A DNA stretch of 64,000 bases from JAPWJZ01 sp966211335 (GCA_966211335.1 CBIHNF010000001.1:868001-932000), one strand, 5' to 3'; numbered from the stretch's first letter, positions 16,644-25,014 are shown. The notes: a model not told the origin generated them from the sequence alone. Translations and numbers: made by a program.

Positions 16644-17010
16644 ATTCTTTATATCGACCTACTTGGCATCCATAAGGCCTAGTATTATTCCACTTATCTA
16701 TAAGTAATTGTTTATTTACTAGCCACCATTTGTGAATTTTTCTTTGATATTTTAATACCTCTCCAGAACCATCTCTTAATGCACAATCCCTGATAGTGAA
16801 ATTAGCGCAACTATTTTGATATTTTACTCTAAAGTGCGGAGGAGGGTCTTCATTGGAAAAAATTTCTACCTTTACCGAGCCCCCGACCGTGCCCACAAAA
16901 TGCCTTATTTCGTATGAGTTATTGGTATCTTCGCCCAGAATAAAAGCGATTTTAAGATCGCTTATTTCTTCTTCAGTCAACTCAACGATGATTTCCTTTT
17001 GTTCAGCCAT
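16642..17010 (-). CDS. DUF4160 domain protein
   Basis: A 122-aa protein whose C-terminal half (FSNEDPPPHFRVKYQN through LLIDKWNNTRP) matches DUF4160, a small domain often found next to DUF2442 and sometimes in toxin-antitoxin-like pairs. The N-terminal 45 residues are an extra acidic extension. No partner gene is adjacent. Base composition is clearly AT-richer than the surrounding genes, suggesting recent acquisition. Function unknown. Confidence 0.75.
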   Translation of the reverse strand: MAEQKEIIVELTEEEISDLKIAFILGEDTNNSYEIRHFVGTVGGSVKVEIFSNEDPPPHFRVKYQNSCANFTIRDCALRDGSGEVLKYQRKIHKWWLVNKQLLIDKWNNTRPYGCQVGRYKE

Positions 17011-17068
17011 TTTAAACCATCTTGTTAATCAAAATGCAGTCTATAAGGCAGTAAAGGCAATTTTGCCA

Positions 17069-17647
17069 TTATACCCCCGGTTTGCGCGGGTGGATGTTGG
17101 GGCCGGGGGTGGGGGTTTTGAGGGCGGTGGCGAGCTCGGTTTTGGCCGTGTCATAGGCGGCTTTGAGGCCCACCGAGTCAAGGTTCTGGAAGACGAGCGG
17201 CTCGTCCTTTGCTGCCGCCTGAAGGCTGGCGGCAATTTCCTCGCGGGATGCCGGCAGGTTGCCGGATTTGATGGCAGCGGTGAGGTCCTGCATCATCACG
17301 GTGCCAAGCGCGGCGGAGACTTGCGCGAAGTTGGTCGGCAGCGCGGTGTCGGGCTTCGCCGAGAGCATTTCATTGATGACGACTTGCACTTCCGGGCTGT
17401 AATCCGTTTCAAAGCGCGAGGCTTCATCCAGCAAATAGGGCGGGGCAAGGGCAATCACGGCCGCCACCATCAGCGCTTCTTTTTCCGCTGCAGGGCGCGC
17501 CACGGCATTTTCAATCACCTCCGCAATACGCGACTGAACGTCTTTCAACGGCTCGGGCGTCGTGCTCTCCAGAAACTTGAACAGCCCGTCCTGCTCGTCA
17601 AACGCGCGCTGCAGCAGGGGATATTTGGCGGTGAGGTCTTGAGCCAT
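17069..17647 (-). CDS. Hypothetical helical protein upstream-coupled to aas-like gene
   Basis: A 192-aa soluble, mostly helical protein without a signal peptide or recognised domain. It ends in a proline-rich tail (TPTPGPNIHPRKPG), a feature shared with the unknown proteins at 33847 and 39586. It is 17 bases downstream of the acyltransferase/synthetase gene on the same strand, so it is likely in the same operon. Codon use is typical for the region. No function can be given. Confidence 0.7.
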   Translation of the reverse strand: MAQDLTAKYPLLQRAFDEQDGLFKFLESTTPEPLKDVQSRIAEVIENAVARPAAEKEALMVAAVIALAPPYLLDEASRFETDYSPEVQVVINEMLSAKPDTALPTNFAQVSAALGTVMMQDLTAAIKSGNLPASREEIAASLQAAAKDEPLVFQNLDSVGLKAAYDTAKTELATALKTPTPGPNIHPRKPGV

Positions 17648-17664
17648 TGTCGTTTCCTTTATGG

Positions 17665-20097
17665 TTACGCGGCGGGGCCGGTCGTGCCGGTTTTGGGCGC
17701 GATGGTTGCCGCGACTGCAACAACAGGTTTGTTGTCATTGCTGAGGGCGTTGCCGAAGTCTTTGCTCAGGCCGTCCTTGGCGTCCGGCGTCGCGGCGGCT
17801 TTGGGGACTTCTGCGGCGGGCGGGTTCAGCAGCATCTTCTTCAGCGTCACGTAATCGGTCTTGCCGGTGGGGAGTTTCGGCAGTTCGGCGATGACGTGGA
17901 TGTCGGGGTTTTTCGGCAGGCCGAGGATGGAGCGGCCGGTTTCCTGCGCCGCTTTTGCCAGCATTTCGCGTTTCAGCAGCGGGTCGGTCGTGAACAGCAC
18001 AATCGCATCGCCCGTTTCGGGGTCCTGACGCAGCACGGTTGCGTTGCCGACGTCTTTTTTGAGCGACGCCGCATTGGCGATGGTTTCAACCGCGTCGAGC
18101 GAGACCATTTCGCCGCCGATCTTGGCGAAGCGTTTGGCGCGGCCGGCCAGTTTTACAAAGCCTTCCGGCGAGACAGTGACGATATCGCCGGTGTCATGCC
18201 AGCCGCCCTTCGGCGCATCAATCACGCCGGGGTTGTCGTGCTTCAGGTAGCCGAGCATAACGTTGGGGCCGCGGATGGAGAGTTTATAGGCGTTCTCCAT
18301 ATCCGGCACTTCTTCCATGCGGGTTTCGATGCCGGGCAGGAATTTGCCGACGCTGCCGCGCTTGTGCGCGCCTGGCACGTTCATGGCAACGCCGGGTGCC
18401 GCTTCCGACAGGCCATAGGCGTTGTTGACGCGCACGTTGAAGCGGTCGACGTAGGTGTCATAGGTTTCATCCTGCAGACGTTCCGCACCGGCAAAAACCA
18501 TGCGAAGACCGGAGAAATCCTTGTCGGTCGCGTTGCGGGCGTAGAGGTTCAGGAAGGTGTCGGTGCCGAACATGATCGTCGTGTCGTAGAAGTACACGAG
18601 CTTTGGGATATTCTTGCCATCCAGCGGATTGGGGAACTGGAAGCTGCGCACGCCCTTCAGCAGCGGCATGATCATGCCGCCGGACAGACCGAAGGAGTGG
18701 AACACCGGCATGCAGTTGAAGATTTTATCGTTCGGTGAAATCGGCGTCACCGCATGCACTTGTGAAATGTTGGCAAGCAGGTTGGTCGAGGACAGCACGA
18801 CGCCCTTGGGCGGGCCTTCCGAGCCGGAGGTGAAGATGATGGCAGCAGGATCGCCGCCTTTTGCTGCGTCTTTCGGGCGGAAGAAGCCGTAGGAGCGAAC
18901 CAGTGCCTTGATTTTGGTGCCAAAGCCGATTTTTTCCTTCAGGTCTTCAAGGTAGACGATCTTGCATTTTTCCTTCAGCGCATCGATTTTTTCTTCCAGC
19001 TTCGCCAGCTCCACAAACTTGCGGGAGGTGACGATGGTCTGGAGCGAAGCGGTGGTGGTGTAGGACATCATGTCCGTCTTTTCCGCCTTCGCGTTCAGCA
19101 TCGTCGGCACACGGCCGAAAGCCTGCAGCGCGAAGAAGGAGACGGCGGCGCCTTTGGAGTTCGGCAGCAGGAAGCCGACGTTTTCGCCTTTTTTCGTCTC
19201 GCCGGCCAGCTTTTCGCCGAGGGCATAGACGGCAGTCAGCATCTTGCCATAGGCAAGGGGCACGCCGTCCGTATCGTCGAGGATTTCGCGCTTGCGGCCG
19301 AAATTGCGGGCGGCGTCATGCAGCGCATCGACCAGTGTGCGGGAAGGGTCAATCGCCTTCACCGGCATTTCCTGGAAGATTTTTTCCAGCTGGTCGTCGC
19401 GCATTTTGCGGCGCGCGCGGCCCGTCACGGATTCAGGAATGTTCAGCTTCACCGGCGGCATAATGGTGACCGAGAGTTTCGGGAACAATTTGTGCGGATA
19501 GCTTTTCAGGCGCGTCGCGCCCAGCGGCAGGAAGTTGAGGCCGTCCATATAGATGGGGACAATATTCGCATCGGCCGAGTCAGCAACGGTGCCGCTGCCG
19601 CCGAAGACCTGCATCAGCGTGCCGGTCGCGGTCAGTTTGCCTTCCGGGAAAATCATGACGGGCTTACCGGCTTTGGCCAGTTTCGTCAGCTCGCGGATGG
19701 CTTGCGGGTTGTTGGTGTCCATGGGGTGGAAATCGATGCGCTTGATGAAGAAGCGCATCAGCGGGTTCTTCGTCAGCTTGTTATACATGCCGGTGTCGAT
19801 GGCGAAGGAGGGCGAAACCGGCAGGGCCGCGCCGAGCAGAAGGCCGTCGATGAAGGACACGTGGTTGGCGATGATGAGGGTCGGTTTGCCGTCAAGGCCG
19901 TTGAAATTCTCGGTGCCTTTAATCGTCGCGCCGAAGAAGGTGCGGAAGGTCAGGCGCAGCGCGGCGCGGAAGGCCTTGTCGCCCTGGCGGCCGAGCCATG
20001 ACTTTTGCGGAACTTTAAAGCCGTCGTCTTTTTCAATTTTCTCGGCTGTGGTTTCTGCTTTGTTTTCGGGGGCGGCAGACGTGATGGAATCAGGCAT
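17665..20097 (-). CDS. aas: Bifunctional acyltransferase / acyl-ACP synthetase (Aas-like)
   Basis: Aas proteins re-acylate lysophospholipids by activating fatty acids onto ACP and transferring them. In this 810-aa protein the N-terminal PlsC domain has NHVSFIDG (H79, D84) and FPEGK (about 151-155). The AMP-binding domain has FTSGSEGPPKG (422-432), the YGLSEA segment, GWHDTGD and the C-terminal TGKTDY with the catalytic lysine. E. coli Aas is about 719 aa; the extra length is an N-terminal charged extension and an Ala/Pro-rich tail. No LplT-type transporter domain or gene is present. Confidence 0.9.
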   Translation of the reverse strand: MPDSITSAAPENKAETTAEKIEKDDGFKVPQKSWLGRQGDKAFRAALRLTFRTFFGATIKGTENFNGLDGKPTLIIANHVSFIDGLLLGAALPVSPSFAIDTGMYNKLTKNPLMRFFIKRIDFHPMDTNNPQAIRELTKLAKAGKPVMIFPEGKLTATGTLMQVFGGSGTVADSADANIVPIYMDGLNFLPLGATRLKSYPHKLFPKLSVTIMPPVKLNIPESVTGRARRKMRDDQLEKIFQEMPVKAIDPSRTLVDALHDAARNFGRKREILDDTDGVPLAYGKMLTAVYALGEKLAGETKKGENVGFLLPNSKGAAVSFFALQAFGRVPTMLNAKAEKTDMMSYTTTASLQTIVTSRKFVELAKLEEKIDALKEKCKIVYLEDLKEKIGFGTKIKALVRSYGFFRPKDAAKGGDPAAIIFTSGSEGPPKGVVLSSTNLLANISQVHAVTPISPNDKIFNCMPVFHSFGLSGGMIMPLLKGVRSFQFPNPLDGKNIPKLVYFYDTTIMFGTDTFLNLYARNATDKDFSGLRMVFAGAERLQDETYDTYVDRFNVRVNNAYGLSEAAPGVAMNVPGAHKRGSVGKFLPGIETRMEEVPDMENAYKLSIRGPNVMLGYLKHDNPGVIDAPKGGWHDTGDIVTVSPEGFVKLAGRAKRFAKIGGEMVSLDAVETIANAASLKKDVGNATVLRQDPETGDAIVLFTTDPLLKREMLAKAAQETGRSILGLPKNPDIHVIAELPKLPTGKTDYVTLKKMLLNPPAAEVPKAAATPDAKDGLSKDFGNALSNDNKPVVAVAATIAPKTGTTGPAA

Positions 20098-20230
20098 GGA
20101 TCAGGAACCCTCTGGTTTGAAAATTTTTTGAATCGGCTTTTTTATGACAGCACGTTTTGCCAAGTATTATGCCTAATGTCAATCAAGGGTTTTCGGAAAA
20201 TTCTTGTAACATTGTTCCAAAATTACCGCC

Positions 20231-20258
20231 TTGACCCCTTCCCATAAGGTCTTATAGT
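20231..20258 (+). promoter_or_regulatory. Sigma-70-type promoter for the gene at 20291
   Basis: TTGACC (20231-20236), 16-base spacer, TATAGT (20253-20258). Transcription would begin near 20265, about 26 bases before the ATG. Confidence 0.65.
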
Positions 20259-20290
20259 GACGCCTTGTTTTCCTGAAGAAAGATTCCCCC

Positions 20291-20773
20291 ATGCTGTCCC
20301 CCCGCGACCTCTACGCCCGCGCCAAATTCATCTGCAGCATCAAGACCGGCCGCCTGCTGGATGGCGAGGGGAACGAGCACTGGTTCTTCCACTGGAAGCC
20401 CCACCGCGATGAAGCGGAAGGCCCGGCCTTCATTTCCAAAAGCGGCACCAAAAAATGGTACCGCTACGGGGAGCTGCACCGCGACGGCGGCGCCGCCATC
20501 GAATGGGCGGACGGCGGCAAGGAATATTACAAGCGCGGCCAGCGCCACCGCGAAGACGGCCCCGCCATCGAGCGCGTCGCCGGCGAAAACGAATACTGGA
20601 AAGACGGCAAGGCCTGGCCCGAAGGAAAACCTATCGCCCAGAAAATCGAAGCCAAGAAAAAAGAAGACGAAATCCAGCAGCAGGTGCATCAGGCGACCGT
20701 TGTGACCAACAGCAACATGCAGACGTTACAAACCGTCCGCTTCAAAAAGCCGCCACCCCAGCTGAAGCCTTAA
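20291..20773 (+). CDS. HREDGPA-type repeat protein
   Basis: A 160-aa protein built from four imperfect repeats of about 22 residues with the pattern G-x3-[WY]-[FYW]-x2-G-x2-HR-x2-G-[PA]-A: HWFFHWKPHRDEAEGPAF, KWYRYGELHRDGGAAIEW, EYYKRGQRHREDGPAIER and a degenerate EYWKDGKAWPEGKPIA. Similar HREDGPA repeats occur in scattered bacterial, phage and giant-virus proteins and resemble MORN repeats; no activity is known. A lysine-rich coil and a Pro-rich end (KPPPQLKP) follow. No signal peptide. yjdM begins 13 bases downstream. Confidence 0.8.
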   Translation: MLSPRDLYARAKFICSIKTGRLLDGEGNEHWFFHWKPHRDEAEGPAFISKSGTKKWYRYGELHRDGGAAIEWADGGKEYYKRGQRHREDGPAIERVAGENEYWKDGKAWPEGKPIAQKIEAKKKEDEIQQQVHQATVVTNSNMQTLQTVRFKKPPPQLKP

Positions 20774-20786
20774 ACAGAAATAGACC

Positions 20787-21146
20787 ATGACCTCCCCCCT
20801 GCCGCCGTGCCCCAAATGCGCATCGACCTATGCCTATGAAGATCAGGGGCTGCTGGTCTGCCCCGAATGCGCGCATGAATGGTCGCAGCAGGCCGCGGCC
20901 AGCGCCGATGCGGGCGTGGATGGTGCTTTCATCGTCCGCGATGCCAATGGCACCGTGCTGCAGGATGGCGATACCGTCACACTCATCAAAGACCTCAAGC
21001 TGAAAAATTCCTCCGACGTCATCAAGGTCGGCACCAAGGTTCGGAACATCCGCCTTGTCGACAGCGATCATAACATCGACTGCAAAGTCCCCGGCATCGG
21101 CCCGATGGGTCTGAAATCGGAATTCGTGAAGAAGGTTGCGGAGTAA
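20787..21146 (+). CDS. yjdM: YjdM/PhnA family zinc-ribbon protein
   Basis: A 119-aa member of the family formerly called PhnA. The N-terminus is a zinc ribbon with two CxxC knuckles (CPKCASTY and CPECAHEW) and the C-terminal SH3-like domain contains the family segment VLQDGDTVTLIKDLKLK and IDCKVPGIGPMGLKSEFVKK. Despite the older name, no phosphonate role is established. It is followed nine bases later by the left repeat of the GIY-YIG element. Confidence 0.93.
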   Translation: MTSPLPPCPKCASTYAYEDQGLLVCPECAHEWSQQAAASADAGVDGAFIVRDANGTVLQDGDTVTLIKDLKLKNSSDVIKVGTKVRNIRLVDSDHNIDCKVPGIGPMGLKSEFVKKVAE

Positions 21147-21155
21147 ACCCTTAAA

Positions 21156-21183
21156 CGTCATCCCTGCGAAAGCAGGGATCTAG
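21156..21183 (+). repeat. Left inverted repeat of GIY-YIG element
   Basis: A 28-base sequence whose core ATCCCTGCGAAAGCAGGGAT (20 bases, 21160-21179) is itself a hairpin with an 8-bp stem and a GAAA loop. The whole 28 bases are the exact reverse complement of 21506-21533. Confidence 0.9.
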
Positions 21184-21188
21184 GGCGG

Positions 21189-21482
21189 CTAGCGCATAAT
21201 CAAATCACCGAGATCATTCCAGCTCGGATTGAATTCATCAATCAGCTCGATTTTCCAATCGCGTTTCCACGCCTTTAATTGTTTTTCTCGCGTGATGGCG
21301 GTTTCCGCGTTACCACAATCTTCGTAATACACCAGCTGAGTCAGATTATATTTTGCCGAGAAGCCGTCATAGGTTTTTGCAAGATGCTGCTGAATACGCG
21401 CCGGCAGATTGCTCGTAACGCCGACATAAAGGACGCCGTATTTCTTGTTCGTTAAAATGTAGACAAAGAAATTCTTTTCCAT
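21189..21482 (-). CDS. GIY-YIG nuclease family protein
   Basis: A 97-aa single-domain GIY-YIG protein of the UvrC N-terminal fold (UPF0213/YhbQ-like). Catalytic landmarks are VYILTNKKYGVLYVGVT (the GIY-YIG strands, here VYI and YVG), the arginine in LPARIQQHL, and the glutamate in REKQLKAWKRDWK. These proteins cut DNA but most are uncharacterised. Start ATG at 21482; a TTG at 21491 is in frame. The gene is lower in GC than its neighbours and is exactly framed by inverted repeats, 5 and 23 bases away. Confidence 0.93.
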   Translation of the reverse strand: MEKNFFVYILTNKKYGVLYVGVTSNLPARIQQHLAKTYDGFSAKYNLTQLVYYEDCGNAETAITREKQLKAWKRDWKIELIDEFNPSWNDLGDLIMR

Positions 21483-21505
21483 GACGAGCAATGACTTTGG
21501 TGGCG

Positions 21506-21533
21506 CTAGATCCCTGCTTTCGCAGGGATGACG
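21506..21533 (-). repeat. Right inverted repeat of GIY-YIG element
   Basis: Exact reverse complement of 21156-21183 over 28 bases; identity stops immediately beyond on both sides. It lies just upstream of the nuclease start, so it could also carry its promoter or a binding site for the nuclease. Confidence 0.9.
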
Positions 21534-21542
21534 GGAAGACCA

Positions 21543-21947
21543 CTATTTCGGCGTACCGGCGCCCGTTTCTAAGTATTTCTTCAGGCTCTCAAGATAGAAT
21601 TTCCAGCCATCGGAAACGCGGGTGAAGTCTTCGCCATCGTCGCCAAGGCGGCGGTGGGCGAATTTGATGTGGGTTTCGCCCGACAAGTCGAAGGTGATCA
21701 CGCTGTTGTTCCAGCCGGCCGGTGCATTGGACGCCGTGACCTGCCAGCCGACGTGTTTGTCCTGTACCAGCTTCACCACCTTTATTTTCGTCACCACGCT
21801 GCGGTTTTGAAAGCCGAATTCGCCTGTCTGCTTGCCGAGCTGGGCATCGCGCGTCCACCAGCCGCGCACGCCGTCCGTCGTCGTCAGCGCTTCAAAAACC
21901 TGGTCGGGGTAGGCTTTGATGGAAATCTCGTGCTCGATATCGGGCAT
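21543..21947 (-). CDS. SRPBCC/AHSA1 domain protein
   Basis: A 134-aa START-like (AHSA1-type) domain: EISIKAYPDQVFEALTTTDGVRGWW at the N-terminus is the classic helix-grip opening, followed by the W-rich strands and the C-terminal long helix FYLESLKKYLETG. Such proteins bind hydrophobic ligands or, as with Aha1, Hsp90; here no ligand can be inferred. It starts three bases after the Sel1 gene, so they form one unit downstream of grpE. Confidence 0.9.
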   Translation of the reverse strand: MPDIEHEISIKAYPDQVFEALTTTDGVRGWWTRDAQLGKQTGEFGFQNRSVVTKIKVVKLVQDKHVGWQVTASNAPAGWNNSVITFDLSGETHIKFAHRRLGDDGEDFTRVSDGWKFYLESLKKYLETGAGTPK

Positions 21948-21950
21948 GGC

Positions 21951-23132
21951 TTATTTCTTCTTTTTGGGTCTGTCGCTCGGCCCCAGCTCCGCCAGCATCT
22001 GCAGACGGAGGCGCGCAAGGCCGATGCCGCGCTTGTCGTCTTCAAGCCCGGCATCAATCATCGCCTTGCCGCGGGCTTCGTCTTTTTTGACGCCAATGCC
22101 TTCCAGCAAAATCTTTCCGAAAATCACCATGGCTTCGGCGTCATTTGCCGCAGCGGCGCGCTCGAGGTACTTGGCCGCCTGTTTGGGGTCCGTTTCGCCG
22201 CCCTCGCCGGTCAGCAGGAAGCGCCCGGCTTCCCGGCAGCCGGGACCATAGCCGGCATCGGCAGACTTTTTATACCAGTGGAAGGCGGCCCTGAAATCGG
22301 CCGGCGTTGCGCCGCTGCCGGCTTCTGCGGCTCTACCCATTTCGTACATTGCCTCGCCGTCGCCGGCTTTTGCGGCTGTCTCCAGCCAGTGGAGCGCGCG
22401 CTCCCGGCTCTTTTCGTTATGGCGGCCGCCGGTCAGGTAGCGGTGCGCCACATCCACCTGCGCATCCACATCGCCGCTTTCGGCGCGCTTCAGCAGGCAA
22501 TCGAACTGGAAATTCTCGAGCGCATATTTGCGCTGCAGCCGGTCTTCCGCGGTTTCCGGCATCGGCACCTCGACGCCGTAATTCTGGCGCAGGTATTCGC
22601 CGCCGAGGGCGCTGAAGTCTTCATCGAACAGGGCGGCCTGCGCAATATATTCGCGCCCCTTCGGGATATCCTGCGGCGTGCCGTTGCCGTTGTAGAGGCA
22701 CATGCCGTATTCGCGCATCGCTTCACGCTTGCCGTACAGGAAGGCGCAGTCATGGAAGGCTTTCAGCGCTTTCTTGAATTCCTGACGGTGCTGGTAGACG
22801 CGGGCAAGGCCGAACAGCGCGTCATAGTTGCCGGCCTTATGCGCCCGCTCGTACCAGTCAATCGCGCGGTCGATGTCGATGGGGGCGACTTTTTCCTGCA
22901 GAATTTCGCCGGTGCGGTAAATATCGGCAAGGCGCTCCATGGCAATCGCATGGCCCTTTTCGGCGGCATTGAAAATCAGCTGCATCGCGGTGTGGCGGTC
23001 GCGTGCGACGCCGGCGCCCGTGATATGCGCGGTTGCCAGCGTGTTCATCGCCTCCGCATCGCCGGCGGCGGCGGCGCTTTGCAGCTCCGCCGTTGAAAGG
23101 AAGGTCCGTCGCAGTCTGGGCAGGCGGGCCAT
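21951..23132 (-). CDS. Sel1-like repeat protein
   Basis: A 393-aa solenoid of Sel1 (TPR-like) repeats, recognisable as A..A....G..Y..G.G....... A..W...AA, for example ALHWLETAAKAGDGEAMYEM, AFHWYKKSADAGYGPGCREA and AAKYLERAAAANDAEAMVIF. These proteins mediate protein-protein contacts, often in envelope or signalling complexes. No signal peptide. An in-frame start at 23249 would overlap grpE; the ATG at 23132 with AAGG nine bases upstream is preferred. It is followed three bases later by the AHSA1 gene. Confidence 0.92.
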   Translation of the reverse strand: MARLPRLRRTFLSTAELQSAAAAGDAEAMNTLATAHITGAGVARDRHTAMQLIFNAAEKGHAIAMERLADIYRTGEILQEKVAPIDIDRAIDWYERAHKAGNYDALFGLARVYQHRQEFKKALKAFHDCAFLYGKREAMREYGMCLYNGNGTPQDIPKGREYIAQAALFDEDFSALGGEYLRQNYGVEVPMPETAEDRLQRKYALENFQFDCLLKRAESGDVDAQVDVAHRYLTGGRHNEKSRERALHWLETAAKAGDGEAMYEMGRAAEAGSGATPADFRAAFHWYKKSADAGYGPGCREAGRFLLTGEGGETDPKQAAKYLERAAAANDAEAMVIFGKILLEGIGVKKDEARGKAMIDAGLEDDKRGIGLARLRLQMLAELGPSDRPKKKK

Positions 23133-23190
23133 GCCGGGTGCCTTAAAATAGTTTGCGTTAAATAAATCGGTTCTTAAAAAATAAGCGGGT

Positions 23191-23793
23191 TTAAATTTCC
23201 TGGTCGACCGCCGTGCCGGCACCCGCGACGCCGCCCTTGGCAACGCCAACGCGCGCGGGGCGCAGCAAGCGTTCGTGAATCGTGTAGCCGGGTTCGATCA
23301 CCTGAATGACCGTGCCGGGGGCTTTGTCCGGCGCGTCGTTTTCAAACAGCACTTCGTGCAGGTTGGGGTCGAACTTCTGGTTCAGCGGCTCCAGCTTTTT
23401 AATCTTCTGCGTATCGAAGGCGCGCAGTAATTCGCGCTCCGTCGCTTCAACGCCGACGTAGATGTTCTTCAGCTCGGGGTTCTTCTCCCGCGCCTCGGGC
23501 GTGATGGAGTTGAGGGCGCGGCGCAGGTTGTCCGCCACGTTCAGCAAATCTTTCGCGAAGGAGCCGACCGCGAATTTGGCGGTGTCCTGCCGTTCACGCT
23601 CGCCGCGGCGGCGCGTGTTCTCGGCCTCGGCCAGCGCCCGCAGCGCCTGGTCCTTCATTTCTGCCAGCTTCTTTTCCAGCTCGGCGATTTTCGCCGCCGC
23701 ATCGCCGGTGAAGGGCGTCACGTTATCAAGGCTGACGTCGATATCTTCGGGGATGTTGCCCTCGTTGGGCGGGGTGTCATTGGCTTGTGTCAT
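23191..23793 (-). CDS. grpE: Nucleotide exchange factor GrpE, alpha-type copy
   Basis: Releases ADP from DnaK. The 200-aa product has an acidic disordered N-terminus, a long coiled coil (AAAKIAELEKKLAEMKDQALRAL), and the C-terminal beta domain with FDPNLHEVLFENDAP and GTVIQVIEPGYTIHERLLRP, then GVAKGGVAG. This C-terminal sequence is the form typical of Alphaproteobacteria. Started at the ATG at 23793, because the sigma-32-like promoter at 23842-23872 places transcription start near 23835 and excludes the in-frame ATG at 23844. A second, different grpE lies at 25335-25994. Confidence 0.95.
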   Translation of the reverse strand: MTQANDTPPNEGNIPEDIDVSLDNVTPFTGDAAAKIAELEKKLAEMKDQALRALAEAENTRRRGERERQDTAKFAVGSFAKDLLNVADNLRRALNSITPEAREKNPELKNIYVGVEATERELLRAFDTQKIKKLEPLNQKFDPNLHEVLFENDAPDKAPGTVIQVIEPGYTIHERLLRPARVGVAKGGVAGAGTAVDQEI

Positions 23794-23841
23794 TGTTGTC
23801 TTTTGACCCTTGAGTATGCTGGTTGTCTTAAGAGCGACTAA

Positions 23842-23872
23842 CAATGGCGTTTTCCACGGTGTTTTTCAAGGG
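23842..23872 (-). promoter_or_regulatory. Sigma-32-like heat-shock promoter for grpE
   Basis: On the minus strand CCCTTGAAA (23864-23872), a 14-base spacer, then CGCCATTG (23842-23849). The RpoH consensus is CTTGAAA-N11-16-CCCCATNT. Predicted leader about 42 bases. Confidence 0.65.
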
Positions 23873-23941
23873 CAGGCTGTAGCCGCCGGTGAGAAAACCC
23901 ATACAAAACACCTTTTATATCAATGAAATACGCCTATTCGT

Positions 23942-23969
23942 TTGACATATTGCAGGACTGCGATATTCT
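23942..23969 (+). promoter_or_regulatory. Sigma-70-type promoter for the gene at 24088
   Basis: TTGACA (23942-23947), 16-base spacer, TATTCT (23964-23969). Divergent from the grpE promoter. Leader about 112 bases. Confidence 0.5.
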
Positions 23970-24087
23970 GTCCCCTTGCCCGCGTGCATCCCCCCGCCCA
24001 GCATGACCCGCAAGACATCCCGTAAAGTTTTTAATTTTACGCCCGTCACAGCGGCGGCGCGTGACCGTACAGCAGGAGTCTTAAATC

Positions 24088-25014
24088 ATGGAACAACAGC
24101 CCGACCTTCACCGCGAACAGCGCGAAACCGTCCTCCAAATTTTCGCCGCCGCCGGCAAAAGCGATTTCAATACCGGTGAATCGCAAGGCATCGCCGCCGC
24201 CTTCAACAAGGCCGCCAGCTTTATCGAGAATACGCCCGGCATTGTCGAATACGTCAACTGGAACCGCCAGCGGAACCTGGGGACGGAGACCGATGGCACC
24301 AACTTCCGGTCGGATCTTTTAACCGCCGCCCAGCGGTCCGCTAATTTCGATGTGCGGGCACGCGCGGTCGAATGCCTTGGCAATATCAGCACGCGGCACT
24401 TTGACTTCGTGTGCAGCCTCTACGACCTTGAGCAAATCTCCCGCATTGCGCTGCTGGGGCCGACGGCGGCGGTGAAGGGCGCGGCGCTGCAGGCCTTCGC
24501 CAAAATCGCCACCACCCGCACGTTGCGCGAAACGAACCCCACCGTGCAGCACTTTCAGGTGTACGGCACGCAAGCCTATGATGCGGGCGGCAAGGTTGAT
24601 TTCAGAAGCGCCGTCTTCCCGCATTACAAGCTGAGCCCCGCCGGCGAGAGCAGATATGATTCATTCTCACGCATCACCTATATCGAGGCGGCGATTGGCC
24701 TTGCGGCGCATGTCGCCGGCAAAAGCCCGGATGTGGAGGCACGTCGCCTCGCGGCAGAGACGCTGCGCTTCATCGCGAAGGACCGGCAGGAAGACCGCTT
24801 CAGCGACTATCGCGACCCGCGCTCGCTGGTCTTCAACTTTGTGCAGGCGCTGAAGGCCCGGGAAACCGATGCCGTTGTGCTGGGCACCTACAAGAAAATC
24901 CTCGAGACCGATCCGCAACTGGCCGAAAAACAACGCGCCAAATCCATCAGCGAGCTGGCGGATACGCTGGGCGGCGGCAGCAAAAAGCCTGGCGCGCACG
25001 GGTTTATGCTTTAA
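24088..25014 (+). CDS. Hypothetical protein with HEAT-like central region
   Basis: A 308-aa soluble protein; AGGAG sits at 24073-24077 upstream of the ATG. Helical segments such as SANFDVRARAVECLGNIS, AAVKGAALQAFAKIAT and SPDVEARRLAAETLRFIAK look like degenerate HEAT repeats. No enzyme motif or signal peptide. The C-terminus KKPGAHGFML resembles that of the ankyrin protein at 30105 (KPGQGFTL). It lies between the two grpE genes on the opposite strand and overlaps the following gene tail to tail by four bases. Function unknown. Confidence 0.75.
   Translation: MEQQPDLHREQRETVLQIFAAAGKSDFNTGESQGIAAAFNKAASFIENTPGIVEYVNWNRQRNLGTETDGTNFRSDLLTAAQRSANFDVRARAVECLGNISTRHFDFVCSLYDLEQISRIALLGPTAAVKGAALQAFAKIATTRTLRETNPTVQHFQVYGTQAYDAGGKVDFRSAVFPHYKLSPAGESRYDSFSRITYIEAAIGLAAHVAGKSPDVEARRLAAETLRFIAKDRQEDRFSDYRDPRSLVFNFVQALKARETDAVVLGTYKKILETDPQLAEKQRAKSISELADTLGGGSKKPGAHGFML

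Larger units (their letters stand above)
21156..21533 (-). mobile_element. Compact GIY-YIG element bounded by 28-bp inverted repeats
   Basis: A 378-base unit made only of a GIY-YIG nuclease gene and two perfect 28-bp inverted repeats. The left repeat begins ten bases after yjdM and the right one ends ten bases before the next gene, so the unit fills the intergenic space precisely. No target-site duplication is evident. It resembles the pairing of REP sequences with a dedicated nuclease (REP/RAYT), but with GIY-YIG chemistry. Mobility is inferred from structure only. Confidence 0.55.

Noticed and set aside
24003..24179. Short plus-strand frame in the leader of the gene at 24088
   Set aside because: Lacks a ribosome site and overlaps the well-supported start at 24088.
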